Part shown: positions 45,936 through 58,401 of the stretch, piece after piece
How positions within the stretch are numbered: position 1 is the stretch's first letter
Layout: each line of letters begins with the position of its first letter
NCBI GenBank assembly: GCA_024336345.1
Contig: JANFOG010000004.1
Location: forward strand, 1,922,001-1,986,000
Length of the DNA: 64,000 bases
Direction: 5' to 3'
From: Mariannaea sp. PMI_226
Taxonomy: Eukaryota > Ascomycota > Sordariomycetes > Hypocreales > Nectriaceae
Position numbers and translations under genes: made by a program
The notes under the pieces: model-generated
What the model saw: only the letters and a program-made list of their open reading frames with translations
Told to the model about the DNA's origin: nothing
Databases searched by the model: none

Positions 45936-48900
45936 GCTACTCTTCGTAGACGCGCTCTGGGTTGATCCGTGGTGTTGAGATCGCGACAAACGAGTGTCCA
46001 AGTTTAGGCAGGCAGACTGAACTTGGGGTGTCGGACAAGATCAAGTCAAGATTGCCGAAGCGAAGAAGCAAGTTTGCAAGACTGAATAGGCAAACAAGCT
46101 CACCGAGAACAGCGCAGTGCAAGATGCAATTGCAAAGCTCCGCAGACGAGGTTCCCAAGAAGGTGGATGAGGCTCGTGGCAGGTCCCTCTCGAGATGGTG
46201 TTTGGGGAAGGGTGCAGAGTGGAGAAATGGGTCTCGAACCTTTTTATTTTTTTTCTCGGACGGATGCTGTCAGGGCAGCAAAATCGGAAGGGTGGGCAGT
46301 GGAGGGTGGTAGGGGAAGGGGGGGGCGTGTCGCGAAGGGGGAAAAAAAAGGAAGAAGAAAAATCGTGAGGGGCGAGACGAGAAAAGATGTGGGTTCGCGT
46401 GGGTGTGGAGGCGTTAGTGGGTGTGTGAGAAAGAGAGCCAGCGAGGAAGAGGTGAGGTGAGGAAATGGAGGTAGCAGCGGCAACGGTGGAACTTCGTAGG
46501 AAAGGCGGAATTTTTTTTTTCTCTTAGCGCGTTTTGACAATTTTGATGTCCAGAGGACTCAGCGAGCCGTAATCCGGTGCCGGAATAGACTAGCAGAAGG
46601 CAAGAGAAGTCGGTGGAAAAGCCAAGGCAGCGTAGGAGGGCTCAAGTCCGAAGGGGAAATGGTGGTGAGAAAATTGAAAAATTCACTGGAAGCGCCGCGG
46701 TAAGAGGCGGGCACGGAAGCTCCTGCAAGAAGCAAGAAACAGAGATAGCAAGCAGGTGAAGTGAGCAGTGGGAGCGGAGCCGTTGATGGCTCTGGCTGGT
46801 CGACTTGCTGGCTTTGCTGCTTGCTTGTCTGGTTCGGACACAGACACAGAGTCACTGAGAGTGCAGTGACAGCGAGCAAGTGGATAGATCCTTGGGTGGG
46901 AAGTGGGCCCCAGAGGAACTACAGCGAGCTCACAAAAAGATGGGATAGGCCACTCGGGGCTGGGATAAGGAAGCTGGCGAGGGGGGGGAAAGGTAGACCA
47001 GAAGAGGGTCGCGGGTCGTGGGTCGTGGATTGTGGGTTGTTTGATGGGGCCAGTTGGGGCGCCAGACGCGCAAATTCAGCTATGGTAGGCGGGAACGACA
47101 CAGCAAGGGATCGTTGACTTGAATATCGATGGAATCAATCCCGACAACAAATTGGAGAAGACGGTGAATGCCTGCGGGATGATTTGAGAGAGGGGTTTTA
47201 CGGGAGGACAGAAGGCAGAAGGGGAGGAAAAGAGAAAAGAAGAAAGGAGCGAGTGGAAGAAAGAGGAAGAAGGGCAGAAGAGAATTCCGAAAGAAGAGCG
47301 AGTGCGGTATGCACCAGACAGAAAGAGAGAACGCGCGCCAGCAATTCGGCCAAGTTGCTGCCCTGCCTGCCAGTGAGAGCTTAGAAGCAGGAAACGCCAA
47401 AAGGCTACCTTGAACGAGAAAGAGGGAGACACCGCGCCATGTACCAGTGACTTGTCCAACAGGGGAAGGCACGCTGGCTAGGCCAACTCAACACTTACCT
47501 GCCAACTGTGTGTATTACTGTACAGCTCAATCAGAATTTTCACTTTTCTTTCTCAACCCAACATCAAGGCAATTTCTTGCTTAGCGTGTGTGTAATTGCC
47601 GCTCTAAGCCGCCGCAATGTGAACCCCCATGGAAATATCGAGGGGGGCGGGCTGGTTACTTCGATATCACTTCCCACCTTGCGCCCTGCTCTAAGCGACT
47701 CCAAGTATTCTAAGCGTACTTGATAGGCATTGGACACTCCCAAACGCTGATTGGCACTGGATGATAGTACTTCATCCTCCAAAACGCAGTCCTGAAATAT
47801 GGTGCCCTACCTCCTGTCTTCCTGTCCACCACCTTTATCTTGGTGTCGTCGGTGAACCGTAGCCATGACGCTGCTCTGAAACTCTGTCACGATGCCTTTT
47901 CTTTTCTCATCACCCTTTCTACGGTCTATTACGTCGCCCTGGTTGGCTTAGTATTACTTCCATAAAAGGCGAAGCAGAAGAGAGGTCGGTTGCAAGATTA
48001 ATGTACACATTACCTTATCCTTTTCACTCAGATACCGGCTCTGAGGAAATAATTCCAAAAGAACCGAGCAGTAGACGCCAGGTACACACTACCCGCCACG
48101 CCAAATACTCGACGACGACACTGCTAGGAATCGGGAATGGCAGCGGTATCGCCGTCCGACACCGCCCGACCGGGGGGGGCGTGGCTATTCGTACATTGTA
48201 GGAGGCTAATGACAGAGCATGTACCTCAAATAGGTACTCCTTGCAGAAGAGGTTGGTACTGTGTACGAAGTACCTCCTGTCCCTGCTCCCTACTCCCTAC
48301 TCCCCGTGAACTAGAAGGAGCTTCTCGTGAGTATTTATTAATATGCATACCATGGTTACTTCGTATAAAAGGACCCCTTCTACAACGAACGTGCATTATC
48401 CCAGTGTTTAGATCCTCGAGAGCGTCCAGCATCTGTCTTATGCCAGGGATTTCGGCGGCTTTACGCCGATGCTCGTGATGCATCCTCGTCTCGTTCCATC
48501 TTAAATGAGGCCAGGAATCACGGTGCATAAAAACTAACGAGGGTGCACAAGGGGCGGATAAAAGAAATGTGTACATCATCTACCTACACTCAGTACCTAC
48601 TTCGTCCAAGAAGTCCAAGGGGAGGGGCGAATGTATTGATGGTGGTTGGGATCAACTCGATTTGGCAATAAAATGTACAGCAAACGAGCGCGCGTACCTA
48701 CGTAACAAGTATCTGCAACAATTCGACATTCTGTAACCTCGCAGGCCTCATAAATCTCAAGTCAACACATTCTTGAGCTTCCGGCAATTCACGCTACTCG
48801 CCGGCTGATTCCCGGTAACGTTGCCGGTATGGCAGCAAACCCACGCCTCAGATGCCTCACGCCAAACCAAGTTCTCTCACCGCATTACTTTACAAATGAG

Positions 48901-51900
48901 TTTGGACGCCAAGTTCGCACCTTGGTCTCTCTTGACAAGCCCGTGCAGCCATAATTATGCTGCGACTTTTTATTCTTTGGTTTTTTTTTTTTTTTCAAAA
49001 CCTGTCTTGCCTGATTCTATGTTCTTTGAGCAATGTAAGCAATCAGACTAGTCCTAACACTACCAGCTAAGGATAATGACCAGAACGCAAAAGGAATCTG
49101 ACCACGAACTTGGTGAGCGCCAGCTTTAACTTGATTCAAAACTTACTCGGAACGTCCTAGTTCCAAATTTGTTTTGCGCGGCAAAAATATCACCACGGCA
49201 CTTTCTCATGATTGGTGTGTCACTTGTCCACCTTGCGAAATTTCAAACAAATAACAAGAGCGAGCATCTTTTCACTAATGATCAGAGGTCTCTTTACCAA
49301 AATGAATACGATAGGTGCGTTTCGGTTACCAAGAATTCCGTTGTCTCAATCGATGGCCAATTGCAAAGCACTGCAATGCCCTTGCTTGTAGGCGGCAAAA
49401 ACATCAGCCACCGTAAATATTAGGTTGCTTTTGACAAGCCATGACATGACATCTCAACAACCAAACGCGTCTGGTCACCTCGCGGCCTAACCACAGTAAT
49501 GCCATGTCAATTTCAGGCGAGAAAGCGCTTGGCAACTGGTCTCTCCTCGAATAGACACGATAATGAGCTACCTTAGTAATGTGCCATCTCCGAGTTGGTA
49601 CTTCGTGCTGTACGTAAAACATACTGTACTCCCTCTTTGGTTATTGTGCCGTTAGCCAGTAAGGTTTCTCACGCCCTCCCACCCCTCCCTTGAGCGCTCT
49701 GTTCAACTATGGGCTTAGACCCGGCTCGTGACTCGAGAATGCCGGGATCCCAAGATGATGTGCAGGAGCCGCGAGTCAAACGAGTCCTGGCAAGTCCCTG
49801 AATCGCCTCTTTTCAGAAGGGATTTGGGCTTTCTCAGCACTGACTTGTGTATATTATTGACTCCACGTCCTTACGCTACCTTCTGTTAGAGACTCCAAAG
49901 ATCCCGCTGGCTGGGATACTAGTACTCGGAGCTTCCTGCCTCTTTGGGGACCACTTTTTTTCGGGGCTGGTGCTAACGCTGTGTACCGACAAACGACACG
50001 AACAAAAGCTCCAGGCTTCCTTTTTTTTTTTTTTTTTTAAGCCAATAGGCCGAAAAAGCAAAAGGGTATCAATAACTACGTGCCATCACAGCATATCAGG
50101 TACGTACTTGGTCCAATTTCAATTCATCACATACGATCTACCTACGGAAAGAGGAAACTTTGTAATCAGCTGGTCAGGTTCGGAGCCGTCGCCATCATCG
50201 TATCTCCGTGCACCCGCGTCCGCCGTCTCGCTGAAACGCAGTCTGTGCAGTAAGTGAATAGTCTGACACGAGAACAGGCTTCTCAGAAGGCAGTCCTTGA
50301 TCTGGCATTGCTCTCTTGGGACTGTAATGGGGCCGTTCAATGGCTCCCGCGAAACACTGCGGTTATTCCCACCAAGGATAGATCTTGGTGGAGCCTGGGC
50401 CCCTTGGAAGTTGGAACCCCTCACCCTCCAGACCTGGTGAAGGTGCTCAACCGTAAGGAGGGAGACCAGGGAAAGAAAAAAAAAAGCTTCGATGCTGGCT
50501 CCAGAAGCTCCAGGTGGAGTCCTTCCCGTGAGGAGGCGCATTTGGAGAAGCTGTCACGATTTGAGCCGCGGACCCTCACCATGCATCGTGTTCAACGTCT
50601 CGCAACTCCATGCTCCTTCAAACAATTGATACCACGATTTTCTCGGAGCAAGAATCATGGGAACATAAAAAAGACACCCCTGGTGCCCGGACGATTTTGT
50701 CCGACATTTACACTCGGGCCGTGCAGAGCGTTATTTTTGCTCGTTTCCTTTTTTTTTTCTTTTACCAGTTCTGTTTCCTTCCCTTACTCGGCCAACCCCC
50801 CCTCTTAGGGTACGTCGGCTTGGTTGACGCTTTGGTAGTGGCGGAAACACCGAGACAGGCTTCATTCCCGAGAAAATGGCTATGTTCTTCGATACGTACC
50901 ACGTTACGTCCCATGAGAGTCTAGCTCGTTTGGGCGCCTACATTATCCCTTTTGGTTTCTTTTTCGGTTTTTTTTTTCTTTATTCATTTCCCTCGACATC
51001 TTTGCAAGACGACGGAAACATGGGCAGTCTGGAGGACAGTTCGGAGTACCTGCAAGCTTCTTAGTACAGTACTCCCAGCACGGACTGAATGTAATGACGA
51101 ATGAGCTAAGGCCGCGATTGCTCAACCCTTGCCTTCGTGGCGCCGTCTCTTGGATCTTGTTTGCTAGGGCATCAAACCATTGTGGGACACCGTTACCACC
51201 AAACTGAAAAGCATGGGACAGTTGCACGTCCAGAAACGCAGCGGGGACAAAGTGTGCGAAAATAAACGACCTACATAGTTGGTTTATCAATCTCATAGAT
51301 ACTCCGATCTGTCAAAATCACATCCAAAAGTAACAACAGCTGCCCTTGATGTACCTTTGAAATGGACAGGATCGGGAGCATGCGAGCAACTGTCGCACCA
51401 CTTCTGGTGCATCATGGCCTGAGCTGTCAAGTTATTGCACTTGAAATATTTAGGATGCTTGCACCTCTTTTTTTTTTTCCGAGACTTCACCGACTCCCTT
51501 CTGCAACGCTCCGTTCACCCCGTCGTGCAAGATTGTGGTCAGGGTGCCTAAAAGGGATTTTCCTGGCTTTAGCCGCGCCATCACACACGAGTCAATAATC
51601 AGAGACCAAGTGCGACGTGTGCATAAGACGTAGTTTGAGGCGCCCCCCCAAATTGCCCATCCGCGAACACACAACCTCTCAATTTCTATGACAAGGGAGG
51701 CCAGAGCCGCTGACAAATGGAATTGTCAGGATGGTATGGACGAAATGAGAACTGTGGCCGGGGTGAATGCCGCCGGCAACCCTGCCATCTTGCCAGCCTA
51801 CCGCCCAGTTCAGTCCAGCGCAGATTATTGTCTATTCTTGCGTCTTCTCTCCGTCATTGATGTCTTGCCACAAATAATCATAGGGCCGTATATCCGTACT

Positions 51901-52285
51901 CCATCCGAATTCCGTACTCAATACCGATTGGAATTATGGGAATGGCGACGGTGATGCTCATAGCTATTATCAGCTGATGATGTATCCGCGTCAAAAGGAA
52001 AGACGACTACATGAAATAAACATTATTTCCATATCTTTGTATCCCAACCCCAGTCGGAACTACTCTTTCAGGAATTCCGATGGGCACTCAGTGGCTGGCG
52101 TCTACGACAGGGATATCGGAATTACGAGGACGCAGGATGCTGAATTCAGGGTCATAATGCACAAACTCGCCTCCCAGCTCACACGCTTTGGGCTTGTTAA
52201 TATCACAGTCATTGATTATGGAAGATGTTGTTGAGAAAATGGGCAGAATTGGATATCAGCTCGACACCCATTTCATTGCATGGGT

Positions 52286-52311
52286 TGTGTGTGTGTGTGT
52301 GTGTGTGTGTG
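52286..52311. repeat. TG microsatellite, 13 units
   Basis: A perfect (TG)13 tract lies in the gene-poor region with no evident linked gene. Confidence 0.95.
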
Positions 52312-55300
52312 GATTCCGATGCCATCGTCCACACCACCACGCGTGCCACCCACCTTTGCCACAATGAGGATGAAAGAAGAGAAAAGAAAAAGAGGGCCGC
52401 GTCCGGCAATCGTTGGAGAAAGCGGGCCAGGTGGAGAGTGGGATCAAAGCAAAGAAACTGCCGTTGGATGGTGCCAACTGATGTTGTGCTGGTTTGAGGC
52501 TCCAAGGCCCAGTTGGGTCCCTCCCGCTTCCCATCAAGCCCCGTCCGTTGGGAGCCACTGTTTTAACGCAGCATACTACTTTACGCATTGAACCTGGGAC
52601 TGGAGATTCAATGATGGTGATGGCTTCATCTGGTCGTTCCACAACATCTTGTCCATGGTTTATCGGATCCCCCCAACGCATCCTCCCTCTTCTCTCTGTA
52701 GGAACAGTCAGGCGCCGTAGGTTGGTGGGCACGCAACTTTAGTCCAGCGAAATTCTAGGTACCAGGATTTGCCGGTCACCCCCAATTCACAAATGTGCGC
52801 ATCGCTTGCAGGTCGGCGCCTGCACGAGTCATAATTCATTAGCCTCGGGGTTTTCAACCTCCCTGATACCGGCGTCGGCCAAAACCTGCATCAACGGCAC
52901 GTCATTTGCTCGCAAGTACATGGCCTAGCCACCAGCCACCAAATCTACCGTTCTGGCAGATCAGATGGACTTAACTAAGGTACTGGACTTGGCGATTGAG
53001 TGCAATGTCCGTCGTCTAGGTAGGTACGTAGTGTACTGTAGGTACGTTACTGCATTCGAACAAGGTGGAGGGGCCGACGCGACTGGCGAGTCCAAAAGTG
53101 CTCAAATTTACCTCCCGTTTCAGCCAAGGACAGAAGACAGGCGGTGTCCGAAGAACCCGAGCTAACAATGAGGCAAGCAATGCGTGCTACTACTATGGTA
53201 TGTACAGTACATACTGTAGGTATCGCTACAGCATACCCATCCCAACCAAGCACGACGAGGTGTATCTCGTAATTACCTCTGCTATAATTAATCACCGCGC
53301 GGCACAGATAGATGTGCTGAACTGTGCCGTGCTAGACCGTGCTGTGTACACCACCTACAGTGCATAATGGATGACGGACCGACAGGACTGCCGCCCAATC
53401 TCGCTGTTGTTGTCCAAAAGTACAGGCTTCTGGACAAGTGCGGAAACCTGCCGTGAAGTCGCAAAATTTGGGGTGATCATGATGTCCGTTTCACTTCTAG
53501 TACTGTACCTTGGTACAGTACGGGACTTGTCCCCACTCTTTTTATCCAAGCTAGACTACCTTGGGTATTTCGTGGGAAAAAAAAAATTCGAATGTACCAC
53601 GTGCTGGCCTGTCAGCGGCTGTGATGGGTTGCCTGCTAACCGCTGAGTGAGGAAAGTTGAGCCGGAGAGATGTCCGATGCCTGGTGATAATGACGACCAA
53701 TCTCACACCACAAACGCGATGCGATGCTTTGTTTGTCATTATCCTCTCAATCCCCCGATCCTCCTCTTTTGGTACGGCCAGCCGTCAAGTCCCGAGGCAT
53801 GCGCGCGGTCTGATGAGGTCGGTCGTACATTTCCCAAATCATCTGTAATTACATCACATAGCCGATACAATGCGTATATCATCTCCCAACGGAATCGGCT
53901 AGATTTACACGTCCTGTTCTGTGCCTCGTACTTACACACACACACAGTTGGTCCCTTTCAGCACCAGCACATACATTATAAGTACTGTAATCACAAATCA
54001 ACACGCTGCGCACCGGAGAAATGATGATTTCTGCACTAGTGATTATCGCCACAGGCTTCGTCCATGTCAGGACACCAACAGCAGCGAACTATTGACATGG
54101 CACATCGCAGCTGAAGAATTGGGATCAGAATGATGGACGTAATACGTACGTCTTCCCTTCGCCCGCTGGATTCGAAGGTACCATTTCTGGCGGCGCAGGA
54201 TTCGTATCCGTTGTCTTGCTAGACGGCAGCGCTGCTTTGCTTCTCGCTTCTCTGTCTTTCTCTATTTTTATGATTTTTTGGTTTTTTGTTTTTGCTGGTT
54301 CAGATTTCTCTTGCCCCCTACCTAACTTTTTTGTTGGTGTGAGATGCTCCCGCCTCGCTTGACTCGAGGCGGTCGGTAGTAAAAAAGAATGTCTCAGAGC
54401 TACTGTTGGCTGGCAGGTTTTGAGTTAGCTACAGCGACAGAAAGGCCGTCCCGTGTGCGTGATTCAGACACTGGAATATGAGTCGCTGATATGATGATGC
54501 GATGTCGGGCTCAAAGCGTCAGGCGCGGAATATGCCGTTGGGCTGTGACCGACATTCGCCAATTCTTACCCCCAGAATCACACAAGGAAGAGACTGTGAA
54601 GAGGCACCCTACTTCGTTCCAATGCACCAATACCCATCCATGCCTGAAGGTGGTCTTTCCTGCCGAGATGCGCGTTATTTAGATGGGCATGGATGTTATC
54701 ACGCCAACCCGGCCGACCAACCCCCCCGAACTACTGTATTTGGACCTGCAGGGCCTATTTATGATGTAGCTTGTGCTGGCCTGTTTTTGGTCCCTTGTGA
54801 GCGACAAAGGCAGGGAGGTGTGTACCCCCACGCCGCCGAGACGCAATAGGTGACATCGCCCTTGTCAAGGAAGCTTGACTATTTCGAACCAGGATCGGTA
54901 TTTCACCCCGATTGTATCTTGCACTGTGATGTCCTACTGTGCTCTTCGGGTGAGACTGGGAATCGCTGAACCAGGGTCAGGCCAGAGGCTGCCTATCATT
55001 GAGGGATCCTTTGTCTGTCAGGTGTGAGCGTAAGCCCGAAGGGCTCGCGAACCTCATGACCCTTTGAGGAAAATGAAATGGCATGGGGAAAACAGCATCG
55101 ATGCATGTACGGACACGTATGATGCGACAACGTGAAACGGACGGAGGTTGCAGTTCGCAGCTCGTCTTCTCTTAATTGGATGCAACAATGCAGTACCTAT
55201 TCAGTAATGAATAATCCCGCCAAGCATGCGCTCATTATTACGACAGTCCTTCTTTTACCCGGAAGGCATGCGTGTACACGGCGCATGAATCCTATAGTTA

Positions 55301-56198
55301 TAATTTTGCGATGTGCGATGCGCAAAGGACCCAAAGTGCCTACCTATTTGAGATTGGATTTTCAGGTCATTTCTTCGTGCTGCATCATTGATGAGATTTG
55401 CCCGAGGCTGTCGTGCCTTGGTGTTGCGTGGATGATAACAACAGCCCCCTTCTGCCTCCCCCCCCCCCTTTCCCCTGGCTTTCTCATCTCATATGTCAGT
55501 AAGTGAGTTTAGAGCTTCCGAATCTCGTAGGCCGTGTCGTTGATTCCGATATTTGAGCCTACCCTCCTGTCCCATTCACTCCTCCCACCCGCGAGTATTC
55601 TGTAGACCGAAGGAGACATTTCGCCCCCATTTAAAACGCCCAGCTTCTTAGGTGTTTGCTGCGACGATGACATGCATTGTGCACACAGCTCTAAACTGGA
55701 GAACGTGGAGAATCCGTGATGGAGTCAAAGGATGCTCATCACCTTATTTCTGTTTAAAAAAAAATCCTAAACCTTCGGGATGGGCTTTTTCTCCATCCCA
55801 ATCCCCTCCCCCGGGTTGCTTGGGTCCCCGCTGTTGAGCTTCTAGTCAGGCACCTGGGAGAAAATAGGGACCCTGAATAAATCATTGGATTTCAATAAGT
55901 TGGCGATTCTTTTGATGGACGGGGACCTCTCTTGGATGGAGTCAGCCCCTCCCCGCATCCGCCGGGCCCCAAATGTACAGTGTACACCCAGGGCAGCCAT
56001 CCGTGCTGCAAGTGCGCCTCCATCGAGAGCCTCCAAGATCTGGGTTCCACCCGCCATGAGGAGGAGATGTGGTCCGTAAAAAATGGGATCCATCCAGGGT
56101 AGCTCGGTGAGGCTCTCGGTGGGCTACCTACCAATATGAACCCCATCAGCTGTGGGCGCCATCACACCTCGAACTTGAGCACCTCTTCTGGTGGAATA

Positions 56199-56206
56199 TC
56201 ACGTGA
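56199..56206. promoter_or_regulatory. TCACGTGA palindrome upstream of the uL29m gene
   Basis: A perfect TCACGTGA lies 127 bp before the start codon of the mitochondrial ribosomal protein gene, at a distance normal for a fungal proximal promoter. It matches the Cbf1-type bHLH site; the role is inferred. Confidence 0.45.
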
Positions 56207-56332
56207 CTGGATGGAAGAAGCAGGCTGCTGAGTCAGCCTCCACCCAAGCTGCCAAAATTTTGGCAGTGACAGTGGGTGGTGATAGAGGTTATATCGAATC
56301 GCCCAACCTCGACGACGATCAATTCTGAGCCA

Positions 56333-57175
56333 ATGGCGGGTCCTATCTCGCTGCGGCCTTCTGCCGGTCGTTTAATCATTGCCTGCTCACCTGCAAGGCC
56401 ATCTTTGATCTCGCAGGCTGTACCCATCACGCCCAGAATCACCTCATCCTTCTCCACCACAGCGCCGCAATGCAAGCGCAGAACAAAGGACAACAACAAG
56501 TCCCGAGGCGTCAGTAGCCTGTATGGCTCTGGTCCACGTGAGCACTTGTCCATGTCGGATATTCCTCTGCCTAAGCCGCGCGACTTCAAGCCCACCGTGA
56601 AGACGGACAAGGACCACGGGCTTTGGGGGTTCTTCCCCGCTCCAGACAAAGTGCTTTGGACACCCAAAGAGACGGAGGAGCACGGCAGAGCTTGGGCAGT
56701 TGAGGAACTACGAAAAAAGTCATGGGAAGATTTGCACTCTCTCTGGTGGGTGTGCTGTCGGGAGAGAAACATGCTTGCGACGTCAAGGGCGGAGCTCATT
56801 CGATCCAAGCTGGGATTTGGCGAGCGAGAGATTGACGAGCGTGAGGAACAGGTAATATCATCCGTACCCTTTCTAATGTGTGTGGTGAAATGATGCTAAA
56901 CATTCGTTACGTCACAGGTCACAAAGACCCAACGAGCCATCAAACACGCCTTGACCGAACGAATGTACACCTGGCAAGATGCTGTTGATGTTGCCATGAC
57001 AGATCCAGAGATCAACCTGGAGGGCGGCGAGGGACAGGTCTACACTCCCTCTGCCTATGAGGACGAGCACGATGGTGACTGGGCGCGAGCGGAGGCGGAG
57101 GCAGAGACGCAACCTGCTGACGTCGCCGCTACCGAGTCTTCGGCCACGAAGACCGAGAAGGAAGCCACTCGATGA
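56333..57175 (+). CDS. MRPL4: Mitochondrial large-subunit ribosomal protein uL29m (Mrpl4/MRP-L47), 258 aa
   Basis: The protein is a component of the 54S mitochondrial ribosomal subunit. Exons 56333-56851 and 56918-57175 join in phase at EEQ/VTK. The N-terminal 45 residues are rich in Arg, Ser and Ala with no acidic residue in the first 45, typical of a mitochondrial presequence. The MRP-L47 domain follows at about residues 85-170: GLWGFFPAPDKVLWTPKE, HGRAWAVEELRKKSWEDLHS, then LWWVCCRERNMLATSRAE and the ERE helix split by the intron. The helix continues with TKTQRAIKHALTERMYTW. The C-terminal 60 residues are acidic and Ala/Glu-rich, as in other fungal members. Upstream in-frame codons contain no ATG, so 56333 is the start. 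The gene has a TCACGTGA box in its promoter. Confidence 0.95.
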
Positions 57176-58401
57176 GTGGCGGCAGAGTAACAACGCCAGT
57201 GGTGGCATGACAGACATGTCATTGACAATATTGTGACTTTTGGTTTCTGGGCCGCTGGTGGTTGTACGGTTATGTATATCTAGGACATGTAAAATACAAA
57301 ACACAGGCGCAAAGAAACGTATGCGCCGGTATGACTATGAGAAACGAATTGCGTCTGTCTGATGTAATTGAATCGTGTTTGAAGAGGTAGCTAGTAATCA
57401 AAGCAATATGACATTGTTGGTGAGGCGAGCAAAGAGCAGCTGGTCAATTGCTATAGGGTAGTCGGTGGAATACCTTGGTAAATTATTTAATTTCTCTTGT
57501 CCAGCCTCGCGGGTGGGTAAGTCATTGATAATAGTGATAACCTAGTTATTTAGTAATAAAACTTCCTTCTTTTTTATGGAGTAGTCCCTTTGGCCATCCC
57601 GGGGAGGAGTTATGGGACATGTATCATGGATGGTTGATACACAAAGGGGGTTTTGCTTATGCCCTTGGAGGTTACAGTGTGTATGATCATTCATGCATCA
57701 TCAAACAAACTAACAAACACTTCGAAGGTGTTTTTAGCTCCAGACCTTGCCCGGGGATGGAAAGATGCGAGATACAGACTCACAGACAGACCATTTGCCG
57801 CCGTCTGTGTTGACCTGGGAGACCGAGCTACGTGGTAATTATTGTGGTTTGCGTAGTCCCAGGTGTTTAGGCTGCTCCAAGGATTCCTCATGGCCGACGA
57901 CACTTATAAGTTTAACGAGATGACGAGTGACAAGGCTGCTAATTAAGAGTAAGTAGTGGACGGCATGTAGACGAACTAGAGAGACCTACTTCAATGGTCG
58001 CATAATAAGAAATAACGGGCTCCTTACCTATTTACCTACCTACCGGCCTACCGACCTCACCTGCAAGGTACCTAAGCTATTTGATGTACCCAGACCCAAG
58101 AGAGGTCAGGTACTCTTCCAGGTTAACAAGATTGTCCCCACTGGCTCCTCAGGGCGGTCGCTCCCACCTCACTCCCTAACTCCCTCTGGCCTTGACCCCG
58201 CCGCTTGAGCTTCGTCGGCTGTCCGCATCCACCCCATCCATACCTTAGCTAACCATTCATACCGCCTCTCACCTCTCACCTCTACACCTCCCCATCTCTT
58301 GCCCTCCCTCCTCCCCAACATCAACCAAACCATCTCCTCGCCTGTTCGTTTTACTCGAACTAATTATCCATCTCTCTTCTCCCCTTGAAACACCGCCCAA
58401 C
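57176..58401. other. Intergenic, promoter of GDI1
   Basis: No supported gene. The segment at 58,028-58,075 is a TACC/GGTA cluster, and the last 180 bp before the GDI1 start are strongly CT-rich (CTCACCTCTCACC-type), as in promoters of highly expressed fungal genes. Confidence 0.6.

Larger units (their letters stand above)
45936..56332. other. 10.4-kb gene-poor region, no supported gene
   Basis: This is the longest stretch without a supported gene. The first 1.5 kb is purine-rich on the + strand and likely holds the leader and promoter of the zinc-finger gene; a strong minus-strand donor (AG then GTAAGTGT at 47,500-47,493) may mark a 5' leader intron. Later parts hold TACTTCGTA-type palindromes (48,264-48,272 and 48,357-48,365), T runs (48,980-48,993, 50,020-50,038), a TG microsatellite (52,286-52,311) and short low-complexity patches. 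Open frames up to about 185 codons exist but none looks coding, and no transposon termini or transposase remnants were seen. Confidence 0.5.

Noticed and set aside
50254..50808. A 184-codon + strand open frame
   Set aside because: Its start is not an ATG, its composition is low-complexity with homopolymer-encoded Lys and Phe runs, and it crosses T/A tracts typical of non-coding DNA.
52560..52640. Minus-strand CAGGTTCAATG, another B-box-like sequence
   Set aside because: The T-stem does not pair and no cloverleaf forms.
54502..54849. A 115-codon + strand open frame with several Cys and Pro residues
   Set aside because: No recognisable domain, no signal peptide and no splice continuation; open frames of this size occur by chance in GC-rich intergenic DNA.
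54860..54970. Minus-strand sequence with CTGGTTCGAAA, similar to a tRNA B box
   Set aside because: No matching acceptor stem, A box or anticodon arm could be found around it.
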